Shown: piece after piece, positions 27,001 through 34,781 of the stretch
How positions within the stretch are numbered: the stretch's first letter is position 1
How the letters are laid out: every line of letters starts with the position of its first letter
Source of the DNA: Marinoscillum sp. MHG1-6
Lineage (GTDB): Bacteria > Bacteroidota > Bacteroidia > Cytophagales > Cyclobacteriaceae
Reading direction: 5' to 3'
Length of the DNA stretch: 64,000 bases
Assembly (NCBI RefSeq): GCF_024714475.1
Contig: NZ_JAMZMI010000003.1
Location: 372,001 to 436,000, forward strand
The notes under the pieces: generated by a model
Database searches by the model: none
Seen by the model: the letters and a program-made list of their open reading frames with translations, nothing else
What the model was told of the DNA's origin: nothing
Program-made: the position numbers and the translations under genes

Positions 27001-27744
27001 TGCTCTTACATTTTGAAGGAAACTAGCATACCCATCAAAGCTACCAGCCAACTGGTGTGTATTTCCTTCTGTGATCCCTGCCGGAATTAGGAAGTCATAC
27101 CATCCCTGTGCTTCATCACAATTCAATGTGTTTCCGCCATTAAGCCTGATTCCGTTAAAATAGGGGTTAGCATTCAATAATGCTGTGATGTCATACATGT
27201 CTTGCGCAGATCCTTGTCCCCATCCGTAATCCGGCTCATTGAATGCCCCAACGGTGATCACATTGTGGCCGGCATCATTGAACGCTCGTGCTGATACCTC
27301 AATCAGTTGCTCCCATCTCTCCGGGAAGCCAACATACCAGTCATCAACAAAAGGGTGATCACAATTCAATGCTAAATCAGTGTTTGGTCCAACGTAGGTA
27401 TCGATTAGATATAATCGGTAGTTCAGATCATTGATTTGCTCTTGCGTAAGGTCCGTACCATTTACTAATGGGTACGTAGGTTGGAAAGAAGCACGAACAA
27501 TATCAATTTGGTCCAAGCCCATGAACAGAATGTTTCTGCGAAAAGCTTGTTCATTAGCCCATGCAAGATCGGCACCAAATTCTACTGTTTTCGAAATTCC
27601 TGGATCCGTAATGTCGAACGGAACAGTCCTGTCTGCAGCTGGTTGGGCTACCAGGTTGTCGCTTGTACTTGCTGTTTGCGCTTTGAGCAGGTTGGTCATC
27701 CCTAAACACAGCATCAACAAGAAAAAAGTAAACTTTCTTAACAT
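24088..27744 (-). CDS. Large secreted glycoside hydrolase-like protein with RICIN, FN3, LamG, Ig-like and T9SS domains; cargo of cassette B
   Basis: I start this gene at the ATG at 27744, which gives a normal signal peptide (MLRKFTFFLLMLCLGM... ending LLKAQ) and 1218 residues. The in-frame ATG at 27777 falls inside the conserved leader. The domains are a TIM-barrel-like catalytic part (about 15-385, with GAFNEPDYGW near 165), RICIN (about 395-530), FN3 (about 535-630), LamG (about 640-790), a bacterial Ig-like domain (about 805-895), a Cys-containing Ig/PKD-like part, a Big_1-like domain (about 990-1080) and a T9SS type A tail starting at LYPNPI. It is a longer relative of the protein at 5290-8097. 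The hydrolase family and substrate are not recognised. A sigma gene lies just upstream, as in cassette A. Confidence 0.83.
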   Translation of the reverse strand: MLRKFTFFLLMLCLGMTNLLKAQTASTSDNLVAQPAADRTVPFDITDPGISKTVEFGADLAWANEQAFRRNILFMGLDQIDIVRASFQPTYPLVNGTDLTQEQINDLNYRLYLIDTYVGPNTDLALNCDHPFVDDWYVGFPERWEQLIEVSARAFNDAGHNVITVGAFNEPDYGWGQGSAQDMYDITALLNANPYFNGIRLNGGNTLNCDEAQGWYDFLIPAGITEGNTHQLAGSFDGYASFLQNVRANGHHASLDELHNIGEALVGYEYGMQTGIWWADIDYASGEMVKAFDGQRIGYAEHRPNWTSAAVYRAPDGKIQAFGGTSERQAVTTSFNYISKDRPVFYDGHGPTREFVLEMPGGLPGSYGDGQTNAERIINITWGEDIQPAITDGQYIIVNRNSGLVMGVDGQASLDGANVAQLNYTGANSQKWNVYPVDSRVGGDFSYYKIQPASSNQKYLDLYGYILDDGANIDQWSASGYGNQQWYLEYTEDGWFYIRSRESSKCIAVDGGSAASGANVVQWEPNGSYDQQWRLLPVGAPIEFVAPAAPTNLVATGQSASIKLNWTASPDSDVAGYTVLRAESAGGPYNTIARNVGVTAFVDNTIVSGQTYYYAVRAEDQSLNRSTKSNQVSSTTTGSNTLTAHYTFENSTLDGSENLNHAATYGAPGYVAGQEGEAVSLDGTEDFLQLSTDIANHQEITVAAWVNWAGGSAWQRIFDFGNGEDESMYLTTNNWSGNVEFNIYNTGGANVLTGPSIASNTWTHVAVTLGASETVLYVNGQPVAQSGAVSINPLDIKPVLNYIGRSQWSADALFNGELDDFRVYNYPLTAQEIAALAGSSTGNTPPTVSITSPTDGASFDEGTNLTITADASDADGSVTQVEFFVDGMSIGVDATSPYSVNWTIGTGNFGISAVATDNDANTTSSSGIGVSGNCAGSTLTPYYQINYGAWVIGTDITINEGDVVGFGPQPLTGGSWSWSGCGTSGTSREQFVTLTSSCAATATYTNDCGGVSDVTYNVTVLTAGDPYMAVQSITTGTVGAGKGSKFGSASVVVVDNQNNPVSGATVYGSFSGTWNEAVSGVTDGNGSVYFQTSSSAKGGVTVDFCVDNVTHASLPYEETQNAITCTNGGARGSLGGDEEVLNEMSLYPNPITDVLNIDIPTDNLNAELSIIDIFGRSVMETQLTQSTNKLDLGALKSGIYMVRVKLGDSTRTMRVIKH

Positions 27745-27753
27745 TTCATTTTT

Positions 27754-27832
27754 CGTTAATTGCGTACCTGCACACATGATACGGTTAAAAAGATTGATGG
27801 TGCCGAAAGGTGTGCGCTAGGCGAAAAGCCTA
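27754..27832 (-). promoter_or_regulatory. Conserved 5' leader with candidate RNA helix (cassette B)
   Basis: The segments 27811-27817 and 27770-27776 can pair as GCGCACA with TGTGTGC, in the same register as the cassette A helix. A second hairpin, TAGGC / GCCTA around a five-base loop, lies at 27818-27832 and is weaker in cassette A. The start-proximal 29 bases match cassette A at 21 positions. Confidence 0.5.
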
Positions 27833-27837
27833 CCTTC

Positions 27838-27878
27838 GACTATCTATTAGTTTGAGTTTTTGCGTTTTATCTAATGTT
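27838..27878 (-). promoter_or_regulatory. 41-base conserved box upstream of cassette B cargo (candidate sigma target promoter)
   Basis: This is the second copy of the box at 22055-22095, differing at three positions. It sits between the sigma gene and the cargo gene, just upstream of the structured leader. A promoter for the adjacent sigma factor is inferred. Confidence 0.55.
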
Positions 27879-28062
27879 ACGTTATCCAATAATTAGATTA
27901 ACAATCAAGAGTATCAATTCCGTAGCAGGTGAATTTTAAGCGTTCCTTTCCAGGTAATGCTGACGCTTGCCAGTCATCCGGTCAGAGGAAATCTCAAATT
28001 GGATCTTGCGTAAGCTGGTTAATAACGACAGTTCCAATTTGAGGCTATATATCACAAATGTG

Positions 28063-28713
28063 TCAGTGCACAGGTTCGTGAAGAATATCCTTTAAATTAT
28101 TAAGTGCGGTGTATATCAATCTTCTGGCTGAAGACACATGAGAAAATTCCATGATGTCAGCAATCTCCTTATATCCAATTCCTTCATAGTAGTAGAAGAA
28201 AACGGCTTCACGCTCCTTAGCCGTCAACTGCTCCAAAGACTTATTGAGTTTTTTTACCATGAAATTATTCGCCTCATTCTCAATAAAGCTCTGAACACTA
28301 CAATCCTGAACTTCGATCTGAAACTCCAACTCTGAAGTTGTTTCTTGTTGCGTCTTTTCCTTTTTGGTGATATACTTAAGCAACCTCCTCCGGAAAGATC
28401 TTAGAAGGTAAAATTTGATTGAGGTGGTAGCGCCAATTCCTTCCCTTTTCTCTCTTAGATACAAGAAGAAATCCTGAACACAATCCTTTACCAACTCCCT
28501 GTCAGAGCTAAACCTTTTACCATAGTTAAAAAGCACATCCACGTATTCCTCATAGATACGACCGAAAACCAATTCATCCCCCTCTCTAAAATCATCCCAC
28601 TGCTGGGAATCGTATGACATTTCTACAACTTTAGCTTCTTTGGAATCGCTTACTTTTTTCAAGGTCTCTGTACTACCTGATATTTGATAATAATTTTGGG
28701 CTTGAGCAATCAT
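28063..28713 (-). CDS. ECF-like RNA polymerase sigma-70 family factor (cassette B)
   Basis: This is the paralogue of the sigma factor at 22264-22914. Region 2 (GRIYEEYVDVLFNYGKRF, VKDCVQDFFLYLREKR) and region 4 are conserved, and the last 66 residues differ at only two positions. The nucleotide sequence of region 4 is also almost unchanged, including silent sites. I use the ATG shared with the paralogue (start MIAQAQNYY), giving 216 residues. An upstream ATG at 28782 would add 23 residues and may be the true start here. No anti-sigma gene is adjacent. The gene precedes the large RICIN/LamG enzyme with the 41-base box and leader between them, so control of that enzyme is the likely role. Confidence 0.9.
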   Translation of the reverse strand: MIAQAQNYYQISGSTETLKKVSDSKEAKVVEMSYDSQQWDDFREGDELVFGRIYEEYVDVLFNYGKRFSSDRELVKDCVQDFFLYLREKREGIGATTSIKFYLLRSFRRRLLKYITKKEKTQQETTSELEFQIEVQDCSVQSFIENEANNFMVKKLNKSLEQLTAKEREAVFFYYYEGIGYKEIADIMEFSHVSSARRLIYTALNNLKDILHEPVH

Positions 28714-28821
28714 AATCGGTAACCGTGTTGTTCCTTTATTTAATTGGTTCGTCAATCGGATTTGATTCGGTTTAGTTTTCATTTGACTACTGCAATTTTA
28801 CCATTCAACCAGCATACCTAT

Positions 28822-28887
28822 CAGGTCACCATCGTTCAATCAAGGGGGAATTATTAGTATCTATATTTGTGATTGTGATAAAAAAAA
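28822..28887 (-). promoter_or_regulatory. Conserved 66-base element upstream of sigma gene B
   Basis: This is the counterpart of 23019-23084, matching at 57 of 66 positions without gaps. The rest of the 28714-29197 gap shows no gene and no comparable similarity to cassette A. Confidence 0.5.
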
Positions 28888-29197
28888 GTGCATAATTCGG
28901 CCTATTTTCATGTTTTTGATAAAATAACTTAGTTTTATTAACGATCCACTAACGATAAAAAATTGGAGATTACAAAAAGGGAAGTCGCTTAATCAAAAGC
29001 TCAATTTGAAGTTTTACCGCTTGGGATTTTGAAAAAAATGTGATTAGAGCAGAAAACCACCTGCAAATATTTAATAACAGTGAGGGCCTTTAGCGATGAA
29101 GCACACCTGACCAAGACAATATTAGGTACTATTGAAGGGGAGGGCAGGACGGTCGAAAGCGGGTGATTTAATGATATTGGACCTATCCGAATCAGGC

Positions 29198-29404
29198 TTA
29201 GTCTTTTTTAGAAAAAATAGCCTTTCGCATCTCGTCTTTTTCCTCTTGATTTAGAAAATCTTCTTTGAGGCTACTATTTGTAAGTACGCTATCTATATAC
29301 TTTATTTCCTCAGGTAATTCCACGATATCATCTTTTATTTCATCCAACTTCGGTTCTATATGATCCTCATCCGACTTCTTAAAATTCTTTCTTTTCCTGG
29401 ACAT
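29198..29404 (-). CDS. Small acidic protein of unknown function (cassette B)
   Basis: The 68-residue product is a shorter paralogue of the one at 23351-23587. Shared blocks are NFKKS, EP, PEE, VLTNS, KEDFL and QEE. It is strongly charged and has no signal peptide or membrane segment. I recognise no family. As in cassette A, it lies upstream of a sigma gene on the same strand and has the 26-base box about 139 bases before its start. Conservation of sequence, order and upstream box argues that it is translated and linked to the sigma cassette. Its function is unknown. Confidence 0.68.
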   Translation of the reverse strand: MSRKRKNFKKSDEDHIEPKLDEIKDDIVELPEEIKYIDSVLTNSSLKEDFLNQEEKDEMRKAIFSKKD

Positions 29405-29713
29405 TCTTTATGAGATTACCGAGAATCATGCAATCGAAATAAATTCCCTGCCTGTTCTAAATTAGACCCTATAAAAACAACACAAATTAGTCCTTTTAAC
29501 CAAAATTGAATGATAGACCTAAACATCATTCTTTGAATAATAAAGAGCCAATTTTAGAAAATGATACAAAAAATTAAAATTACTGATCACTTTCAATAAA
29601 AATCCAAATCTCAGATATTTCGAAATTGGTATCACTACCATAAATTGATGCGTCATTAACTGCCAACTACACCTGCTTCTCTGGCACCCGCAACCAATCT
29701 CTAATTTACTCTC
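29405..29713. other. Intergenic stretch upstream of small acidic gene B
   Basis: No gene is seen. The only notable element is the 26-base box at 29543-29568. The stretch ends at the stop codon of the haloperoxidase-fusion gene. Confidence 0.6.
29543..29568 (-). promoter_or_regulatory. Conserved 26-base box upstream of small acidic gene B
   Basis: This is the second copy of the box at 23721-23746, with three differences. Its equal distance to the start of a small acidic protein gene supports a regulatory role. Confidence 0.45.
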
Positions 29714-32700
29714 TTATCTTATTAATATTTTCCATCTTTCTGAACCTGATTGAAGGATATACAAACCATTTGGCATTTCCTCATCCAGACGGAGTGTCAT
29801 AGTTCGCGAAAATGTGTCATATCCTTTCTCAATCACAGACATCTCATGTCCTTGCACATCAAAAACCTTAAAGGACTGATCCTCGCTCACATTCCGTATG
29901 TAAATTCGGGAATCACGAGTAGGAACCGGATAAACCACAACATCCTCCATTAACTCATTGCTCAATGTATAGTTATTAAAATAGGATTCTGCCATAACAA
30001 ATGCTTCAATACCAATTTCATGTCCCAAAATACGGCCCGGTATATCATCTGCCGGAGGATGAATCCCTCCCCAAATACGCGATAAGCTGCATTGATCAGA
30101 AGCATCTCTATAGGTCGCCCACTGTAGGTGAACATCCTGACTAGGTCCTTCCTCAAAAACAAGAAACTCATTCTTTTTAGCCACAAATTCACCCATACCA
30201 CCGGGAAAGTATTCGCTCCCTGTTAATAAGGTCATCACTTCTGCCGCAGCTCTCGAATAGGTGGAATGACCAGAAACATATCCTGCAAAAGGCGGTGTAA
30301 CAAAAGAAGGGCGCTGATAGGGCCACCAATTCTCTGCCAGTATCCAGCCTACTCCCGCCTCATCTACATTAGGATCCTGAACATATTCATGTCCCCTCCA
30401 TGCATACAATTTAATCTTACCCAAATTTTCATTTCCCACACCCGCAAGAGAATCTCCCGACTTGACCACTTCTACAAAACCAGGCACGAGAGGTATACCA
30501 TTCTGGTGATAGTTGCTGAGTGTAATATCAGTTGACTGCCCATATTCAGCCATATAGCGTATTGCTGATATTGGTCTTATAAAATCGTACCATCCTTTGA
30601 CACCCCATGCGACAATGGCAGCATCGTGCATGGTCCCTCCTAGTGTAAAGTAGGCCTTGACATCCCACTCCAATAAATCAACAATTTCTCCTTCTCCTTT
30701 AAATTTTCGTATAAACTGAGGATGGTCAGTAACATAATTTAAAATAACAAACCAGTGTCCGGGAGGTGTTTCTGAGTCCGGACCATCCGCCCAAAATTCA
30801 GCTAGAACCCGAGTATAATCTCCACGAGGCACCATTTGAGAAATATAGGGTTGGCTAGTAATCGGATTGACAGACCTCCCTTTTCCTATATCACCACCCC
30901 GTTCTAAATCATAAAACTCTGAATGATTGACTATAGAGGTTGGCAATTGATCAAAATCAATATTTCCAATTCCTATTGGGGACACTTCCCACATAACACC
31001 ATCATAAGGATCTAAATGTGAACTCCACATGGATACCAAAAGAAAATTCCATTTGTATAAATCCATTTCACCCGCAGCTATCTTTTGCTGGCGATGACTC
31101 GGAGGAGGGCCCGGATCATGATACACGACATACTCACCTCCGTCCCTCGAAAATGTACTGGCATCGGCCTTTGAGAGAGAGAAGGGATAAACTACCCCCC
31201 ACTCCGGACTTAAGAAAGAAGGCGTCTTTCCCTCAACAACATTGCCTGCCTGATCAATAAAGACATCAAGCGTCAACGGCTGCCAGTGATTCGGATCAAT
31301 AATATTTGGATTACCGGGTAGGACCGGCACCAGGGGCTCGTTTCTAGGTTGATAATATTGGTTCGCATAACCGGAAGTTTCATTCGCCCTGTCGATGAAC
31401 CCATACTCGATCAACGATTGTCCAATAAAATTTCCAAGCGCAGCCGGATCTCCACTAGAATAATTCGTACTCTTGAAACTCTTGTCAAGACCAAGCAATG
31501 TCATCAGATCATCAAACCTCTGTTGTGTAACCGCTTGATTAGGCGAATTTTTAAAACGGTGAGTTAGCAATCGATAAGCAGCAAAACTGATGGCTGTTGA
31601 CATGGCTGTTGAATCATCAACTTCCGATTCAAACCCGTTGAACTGATTATTATAGTTGTATAACTGCTTTCCAATTAAATAAGGTGTGGCACTCTCATTG
31701 AACAGAGCCCAGGCATCGTACATGGCCACGCTTGCATGAAAAAGGTTTCTTGCGTGAACGGTAGGACGTGCGTAATCCTTACGTATGGCTGCCAATAATG
31801 CCTCATTCCAGAGTCTGGCTATCGATTTACTCTCAAGAGCTAACTGACCACTCAAATTAACTTCAAGTGTTACCGGCAAGCTACTGCAATTACCCATCTC
31901 GGTGACCGTAACAGTGCCCTTATCCGCAATATCCCATTCAACCTTTATCGATGCAGTTCCCTGCCCCTCAAGAATAACTCCATTAGTCACTGACCAGTCG
32001 TAAGTATGACCGGATGTCTCGGGGTAGGAATAGTCAGCTTCATTTAAAACTTCCACATTTATTCCTCCAGTAATGGATTTGCTCTTTAAATAACCACAAC
32101 CTCCATCATCCTGGGTAGCAGCAGGATTGTAATTGCATGAATTTGGATCCATACAACCTGAGATTTTATTACTGGTAAGATCCAAAGTATCGTAACTGGA
32201 TCCCTCCGTAAATTTTAAGAATGAATTGACTGGAAGGTTTGTGTATTCTTCCTTTATGCCCGATGGCCATTTGATAGTCAATTGATCAATATTTTCAACA
32301 TCTGCCAAACCAAAATGTACAGGTTGTAGATTTTGTGCCATGAGAGCCAACCCATTGTAATAACGGGTCAATACAGTGTCGCCGACACGAACTTTTATTA
32401 ATGTCCCGATAGCGTCACGATTAGAAGTAGTTCCTTCCAAACTCAATTGAACCCAATTCTTACTACCAGATGGATCAAGGTCAAGTTGATTTTCAAAAAG
32501 TTCAAGGTGATCTCCTGTACGACCAATAAGAAAATCCAGGTCTCCGTCATTGTCATAATCAAAGGTCACCACCCCATTTGATGATGATAATTCATCCATT
32601 CCAAACTCTGTAGCCCTGTTAAAAAAACCCTCAATCCCTGATTCTAATGTGTTTTCAAAGAAGGCATTCCGATACTTGATATTATAGCCATTCACAACAA

Positions 32701-33760
32701 CGAGGTCTAAATCAAGGTCATTATCATAATCAAAGAATTGAGTTCCCCAGCTCCATTTGGTAGTATCGACCCCCAAACCCACCGCAACATCAGCATACAC
32801 GTTATTTCCTAAATTTTTAAACAAAGAATTCTCGTCTATGGTAGTAATGTAGAAATCCAGAAGCTCATCATTGTTGTAATCCCCAAGAGTAAAGCCCATC
32901 CCCTCTTTGTTGATATCTTTCAAGCCATAAAACTCAGCACTATCTATAAAAAAAGTTCCTGAGTCATTAATGTAAAGCTGATTTGGAAGATCAAAATCGG
33001 TAACAATATATAAATCCTGAAACCCGTCCTTATTGATATCCCAGGGCACTGCCATCCAGGAAGCCGATCCTGACCCAGTTAAACCAACATTCTCAGAATA
33101 CTCCGAAAATGAGCCATCACCATTATTTTTATAAAAAAATTTCTCTGAACAGCTATACAGTTTGGTTACATAAAGATCTAAATAAGAGTCATTATTAAAA
33201 TCAAACCATGTCGCACCTGTTATATAACAACTATTAGTTAACGGTAGATTGGCTTCTGCGGTAACATCAGTAAATGTTCCATTCCCATTGTTATGGTAGA
33301 GTTCAAAATAATAGACATTCGAAAGAAACAGATCAGGAAAGCCATCATTATCATAATCACCCCAAGAGGCCCCCATTCTTTCTCCAAAACCAGAAAACCC
33401 AATAATATACTCACCAGTATAGTCATGGGTACTGTTGATCCCAGACTCAACTGTTACATTGGTAAAAGTTCCATCATTGTTATTTTGATATAGCTGACTG
33501 GTTGCTGCTCCATTACCTGATTTCCATCGCGAAACTACAAACAGATCCAAATCTCCATCTCTGTCATAGTCCGCTACAGAGACACCATTATTATTAAAAG
33601 AACCCGATAAGCCGCTTTGTGTATGTATTTCTCTAAATCCCTGAGCTAATACTTTTGTGCCAGCAATCCATGGCACAAACAATACTAAACAAATACATAA
33701 ATTAATCTTTCGACCATTACTCTTCCTGGAAGATCTCGTCGCAGCAAAAACTTGTTTCAT
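29714..33760 (-). CDS. T9SS-secreted fusion of FG-GAP/ASPIC repeats with a vanadium-haloperoxidase (PAP2) domain
   Basis: This 1348-residue protein has a signal peptide ending near KVLAQ. About seven FG-GAP/VCBS repeats (DYDxDGxxDLF type) fill residues 60-440, followed by an ASPIC/UnbV domain (about 455-530). A Cys-containing MDPNSCNYNP motif and a PKD-like segment lead to a vanadium-dependent haloperoxidase/PAP2 domain (about 650-1255). Its vanadate-site motifs are present: K-x6-RP in KGWYDFIRP (near 1058), SGH in YVSGHSTY (near 1160), and SR-x5-H-x3-D in SRIWGGIHPPAD (near 1231). A T9SS tail (VYPVPT) closes the protein. Halide oxidation or phosphatase activity outside the cell is expected. 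Which of the two cannot be told from sequence. The fusion of the two halves is unusual. Confidence 0.85.
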   Translation of the reverse strand: MKQVFAATRSSRKSNGRKINLCICLVLFVPWIAGTKVLAQGFREIHTQSGLSGSFNNNGVSVADYDRDGDLDLFVVSRWKSGNGAATSQLYQNNNDGTFTNVTVESGINSTHDYTGEYIIGFSGFGERMGASWGDYDNDGFPDLFLSNVYYFELYHNNGNGTFTDVTAEANLPLTNSCYITGATWFDFNNDSYLDLYVTKLYSCSEKFFYKNNGDGSFSEYSENVGLTGSGSASWMAVPWDINKDGFQDLYIVTDFDLPNQLYINDSGTFFIDSAEFYGLKDINKEGMGFTLGDYNNDELLDFYITTIDENSLFKNLGNNVYADVAVGLGVDTTKWSWGTQFFDYDNDLDLDLVVVNGYNIKYRNAFFENTLESGIEGFFNRATEFGMDELSSSNGVVTFDYDNDGDLDFLIGRTGDHLELFENQLDLDPSGSKNWVQLSLEGTTSNRDAIGTLIKVRVGDTVLTRYYNGLALMAQNLQPVHFGLADVENIDQLTIKWPSGIKEEYTNLPVNSFLKFTEGSSYDTLDLTSNKISGCMDPNSCNYNPAATQDDGGCGYLKSKSITGGINVEVLNEADYSYPETSGHTYDWSVTNGVILEGQGTASIKVEWDIADKGTVTVTEMGNCSSLPVTLEVNLSGQLALESKSIARLWNEALLAAIRKDYARPTVHARNLFHASVAMYDAWALFNESATPYLIGKQLYNYNNQFNGFESEVDDSTAMSTAISFAAYRLLTHRFKNSPNQAVTQQRFDDLMTLLGLDKSFKSTNYSSGDPAALGNFIGQSLIEYGFIDRANETSGYANQYYQPRNEPLVPVLPGNPNIIDPNHWQPLTLDVFIDQAGNVVEGKTPSFLSPEWGVVYPFSLSKADASTFSRDGGEYVVYHDPGPPPSHRQQKIAAGEMDLYKWNFLLVSMWSSHLDPYDGVMWEVSPIGIGNIDFDQLPTSIVNHSEFYDLERGGDIGKGRSVNPITSQPYISQMVPRGDYTRVLAEFWADGPDSETPPGHWFVILNYVTDHPQFIRKFKGEGEIVDLLEWDVKAYFTLGGTMHDAAIVAWGVKGWYDFIRPISAIRYMAEYGQSTDITLSNYHQNGIPLVPGFVEVVKSGDSLAGVGNENLGKIKLYAWRGHEYVQDPNVDEAGVGWILAENWWPYQRPSFVTPPFAGYVSGHSTYSRAAAEVMTLLTGSEYFPGGMGEFVAKKNEFLVFEEGPSQDVHLQWATYRDASDQCSLSRIWGGIHPPADDIPGRILGHEIGIEAFVMAESYFNNYTLSNELMEDVVVYPVPTRDSRIYIRNVSEDQSFKVFDVQGHEMSVIEKGYDTFSRTMTLRLDEEMPNGLYILQSGSERWKILIR

Positions 33761-34329
33761 TACGATCCCAATACAAAATAAAAATCAGATACCTTATCTA
33801 TACCATTAATTAAATATCACTTTTAACCGAAGCCCCGTTTCTTACAGGAAATTAAAGATTATCCTCCACGTTTAATTACCAATCAATTTGGTGTTTAACC
33901 CAAACTCTCTTTATAATAAAGAGATATATTTGTTATTTAATACATTTAGTTGTATGCAATAAGATAAGGGATCTATTCAGAAATTTCTAATAACACATTA
34001 GGGGATTTAATGGATCAAGCAATATTTCTGTGGGTCGATTGTTCTTTTCATATAGCCACATTGTGAGGTGAGAATTTCCTCCATTTCTCTCACCCCGGAG
34101 ATCACTGAGAAAGCAGAGACAGAGTTGTCAAAAGTCTTTTGGTGATTTAAAGCCTTCATTATTTGAATAAAAAATGCCATTTTGTCCAAATAAAGGAGAA
34201 TTAGATATTTATAATAACATTAGTTCCTCTGTGTAATTTGTGTTCTCGGTGGTAAAAAGGGCTTATTGTATTTTTTCAAGACACCCCACAGGTTTTCGAA
34301 TTGATCCGATTTAATAGATACAAAACAAA
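33761..34329. other. Intergenic stretch upstream of the haloperoxidase fusion, no convincing gene
   Basis: This AT-rich stretch holds a 60-codon minus-strand frame (34007-34189) with no recognisable features. Around 34080-34120 and 34230-34255 there are decayed CTCTGTG-like phrases of a kind often seen between Bacteroidota genes. No promoter was identified with confidence. Confidence 0.5.
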
Positions 34330-34359
34330 AAAGCACTCACAATCTCTTGTAAGTGCTTT
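34330..34359 (-). terminator. Intrinsic terminator after the tRNA pair
   Basis: Arms AAAGCACT and AGTGCTTT (34330-34337 with 34352-34359) extend past one mismatch with ACAA/TTGT around a four-base loop. On the minus strand the hairpin is followed by a T-run. It lies 10 bases after the 3' end of tRNA-Arg. Confidence 0.85.
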
Positions 34360-34368
34360 GTTTTCAGG

Positions 34369-34442
34369 TGATTCCACCAGGACTCGAACCTGGAACCTAC
34401 TGCTTAGAAGGCAGTTGCTCTATCCAGTTGAGCTATGGAACC
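34369..34442 (-). tRNA. tRNA-Arg (anticodon UCU)
   Basis: The minus strand folds as a 74-base cloverleaf. The acceptor arms are GGTTCCA and TGGAATC, with one G-U pair. The anticodon stem ACTGC/GCAGT holds the loop CTTCTAA, giving anticodon TCT. The T arm reads CCAGG TTCGAGT CCTGG. CCA is not encoded. It lies 27 bases downstream of tRNA-Ser. Confidence 0.97.
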
Positions 34443-34468
34443 AACATACTACTCTTAACAGATGTAGT

Positions 34469-34556
<88 letters not shown>

Positions 34557-34741
34557 TAAAGGTTTTCTGGAGCTCGCCCTGAAAAGGACTGCAAACTTAG
34601 AGAAAAACTCCTATTTAGCAAACAGCATTTTTACAATTTTAAAGTATTTTCATGGGGCCTCGAATCAGCACTAAAACTGCACTCCTCCCCCCTCTTTCAT
34701 CCATTCTCATTTTAAAAAACGTTAAATGCCCAAGGTCGTTA

Positions 34742-34770
34742 TTGGGTAGGACTCCCGACTTTTATATTTT
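34742..34770 (+). promoter_or_regulatory. Bacteroidota-type promoter of the batB-batC pair
   Basis: TTG at 34742-34744 and TATATTTT at 34763-34770 are separated by 18 bases, close to the -33 TTG / -7 TAnnTTTG pattern. The -7 box ends 11 bases before the ATG at 34782, so the leader would be very short. Confidence 0.55.
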
Positions 34771-34781
34771 AGCCATCCTTT

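Noticed and set aside
27745-27777. Upstream ATG at 27777 as the start of the large RICIN/LamG protein
   Set aside because: It lies inside the leader conserved with cassette A, where no homologous codons precede the start. The ATG at 27744 gives a normal signal peptide.
34007-34189. 60-codon minus-strand frame in the gap after the haloperoxidase gene
   Set aside because: No homology-like features, no promoter, and part of it overlaps decayed intergenic repeat phrases.
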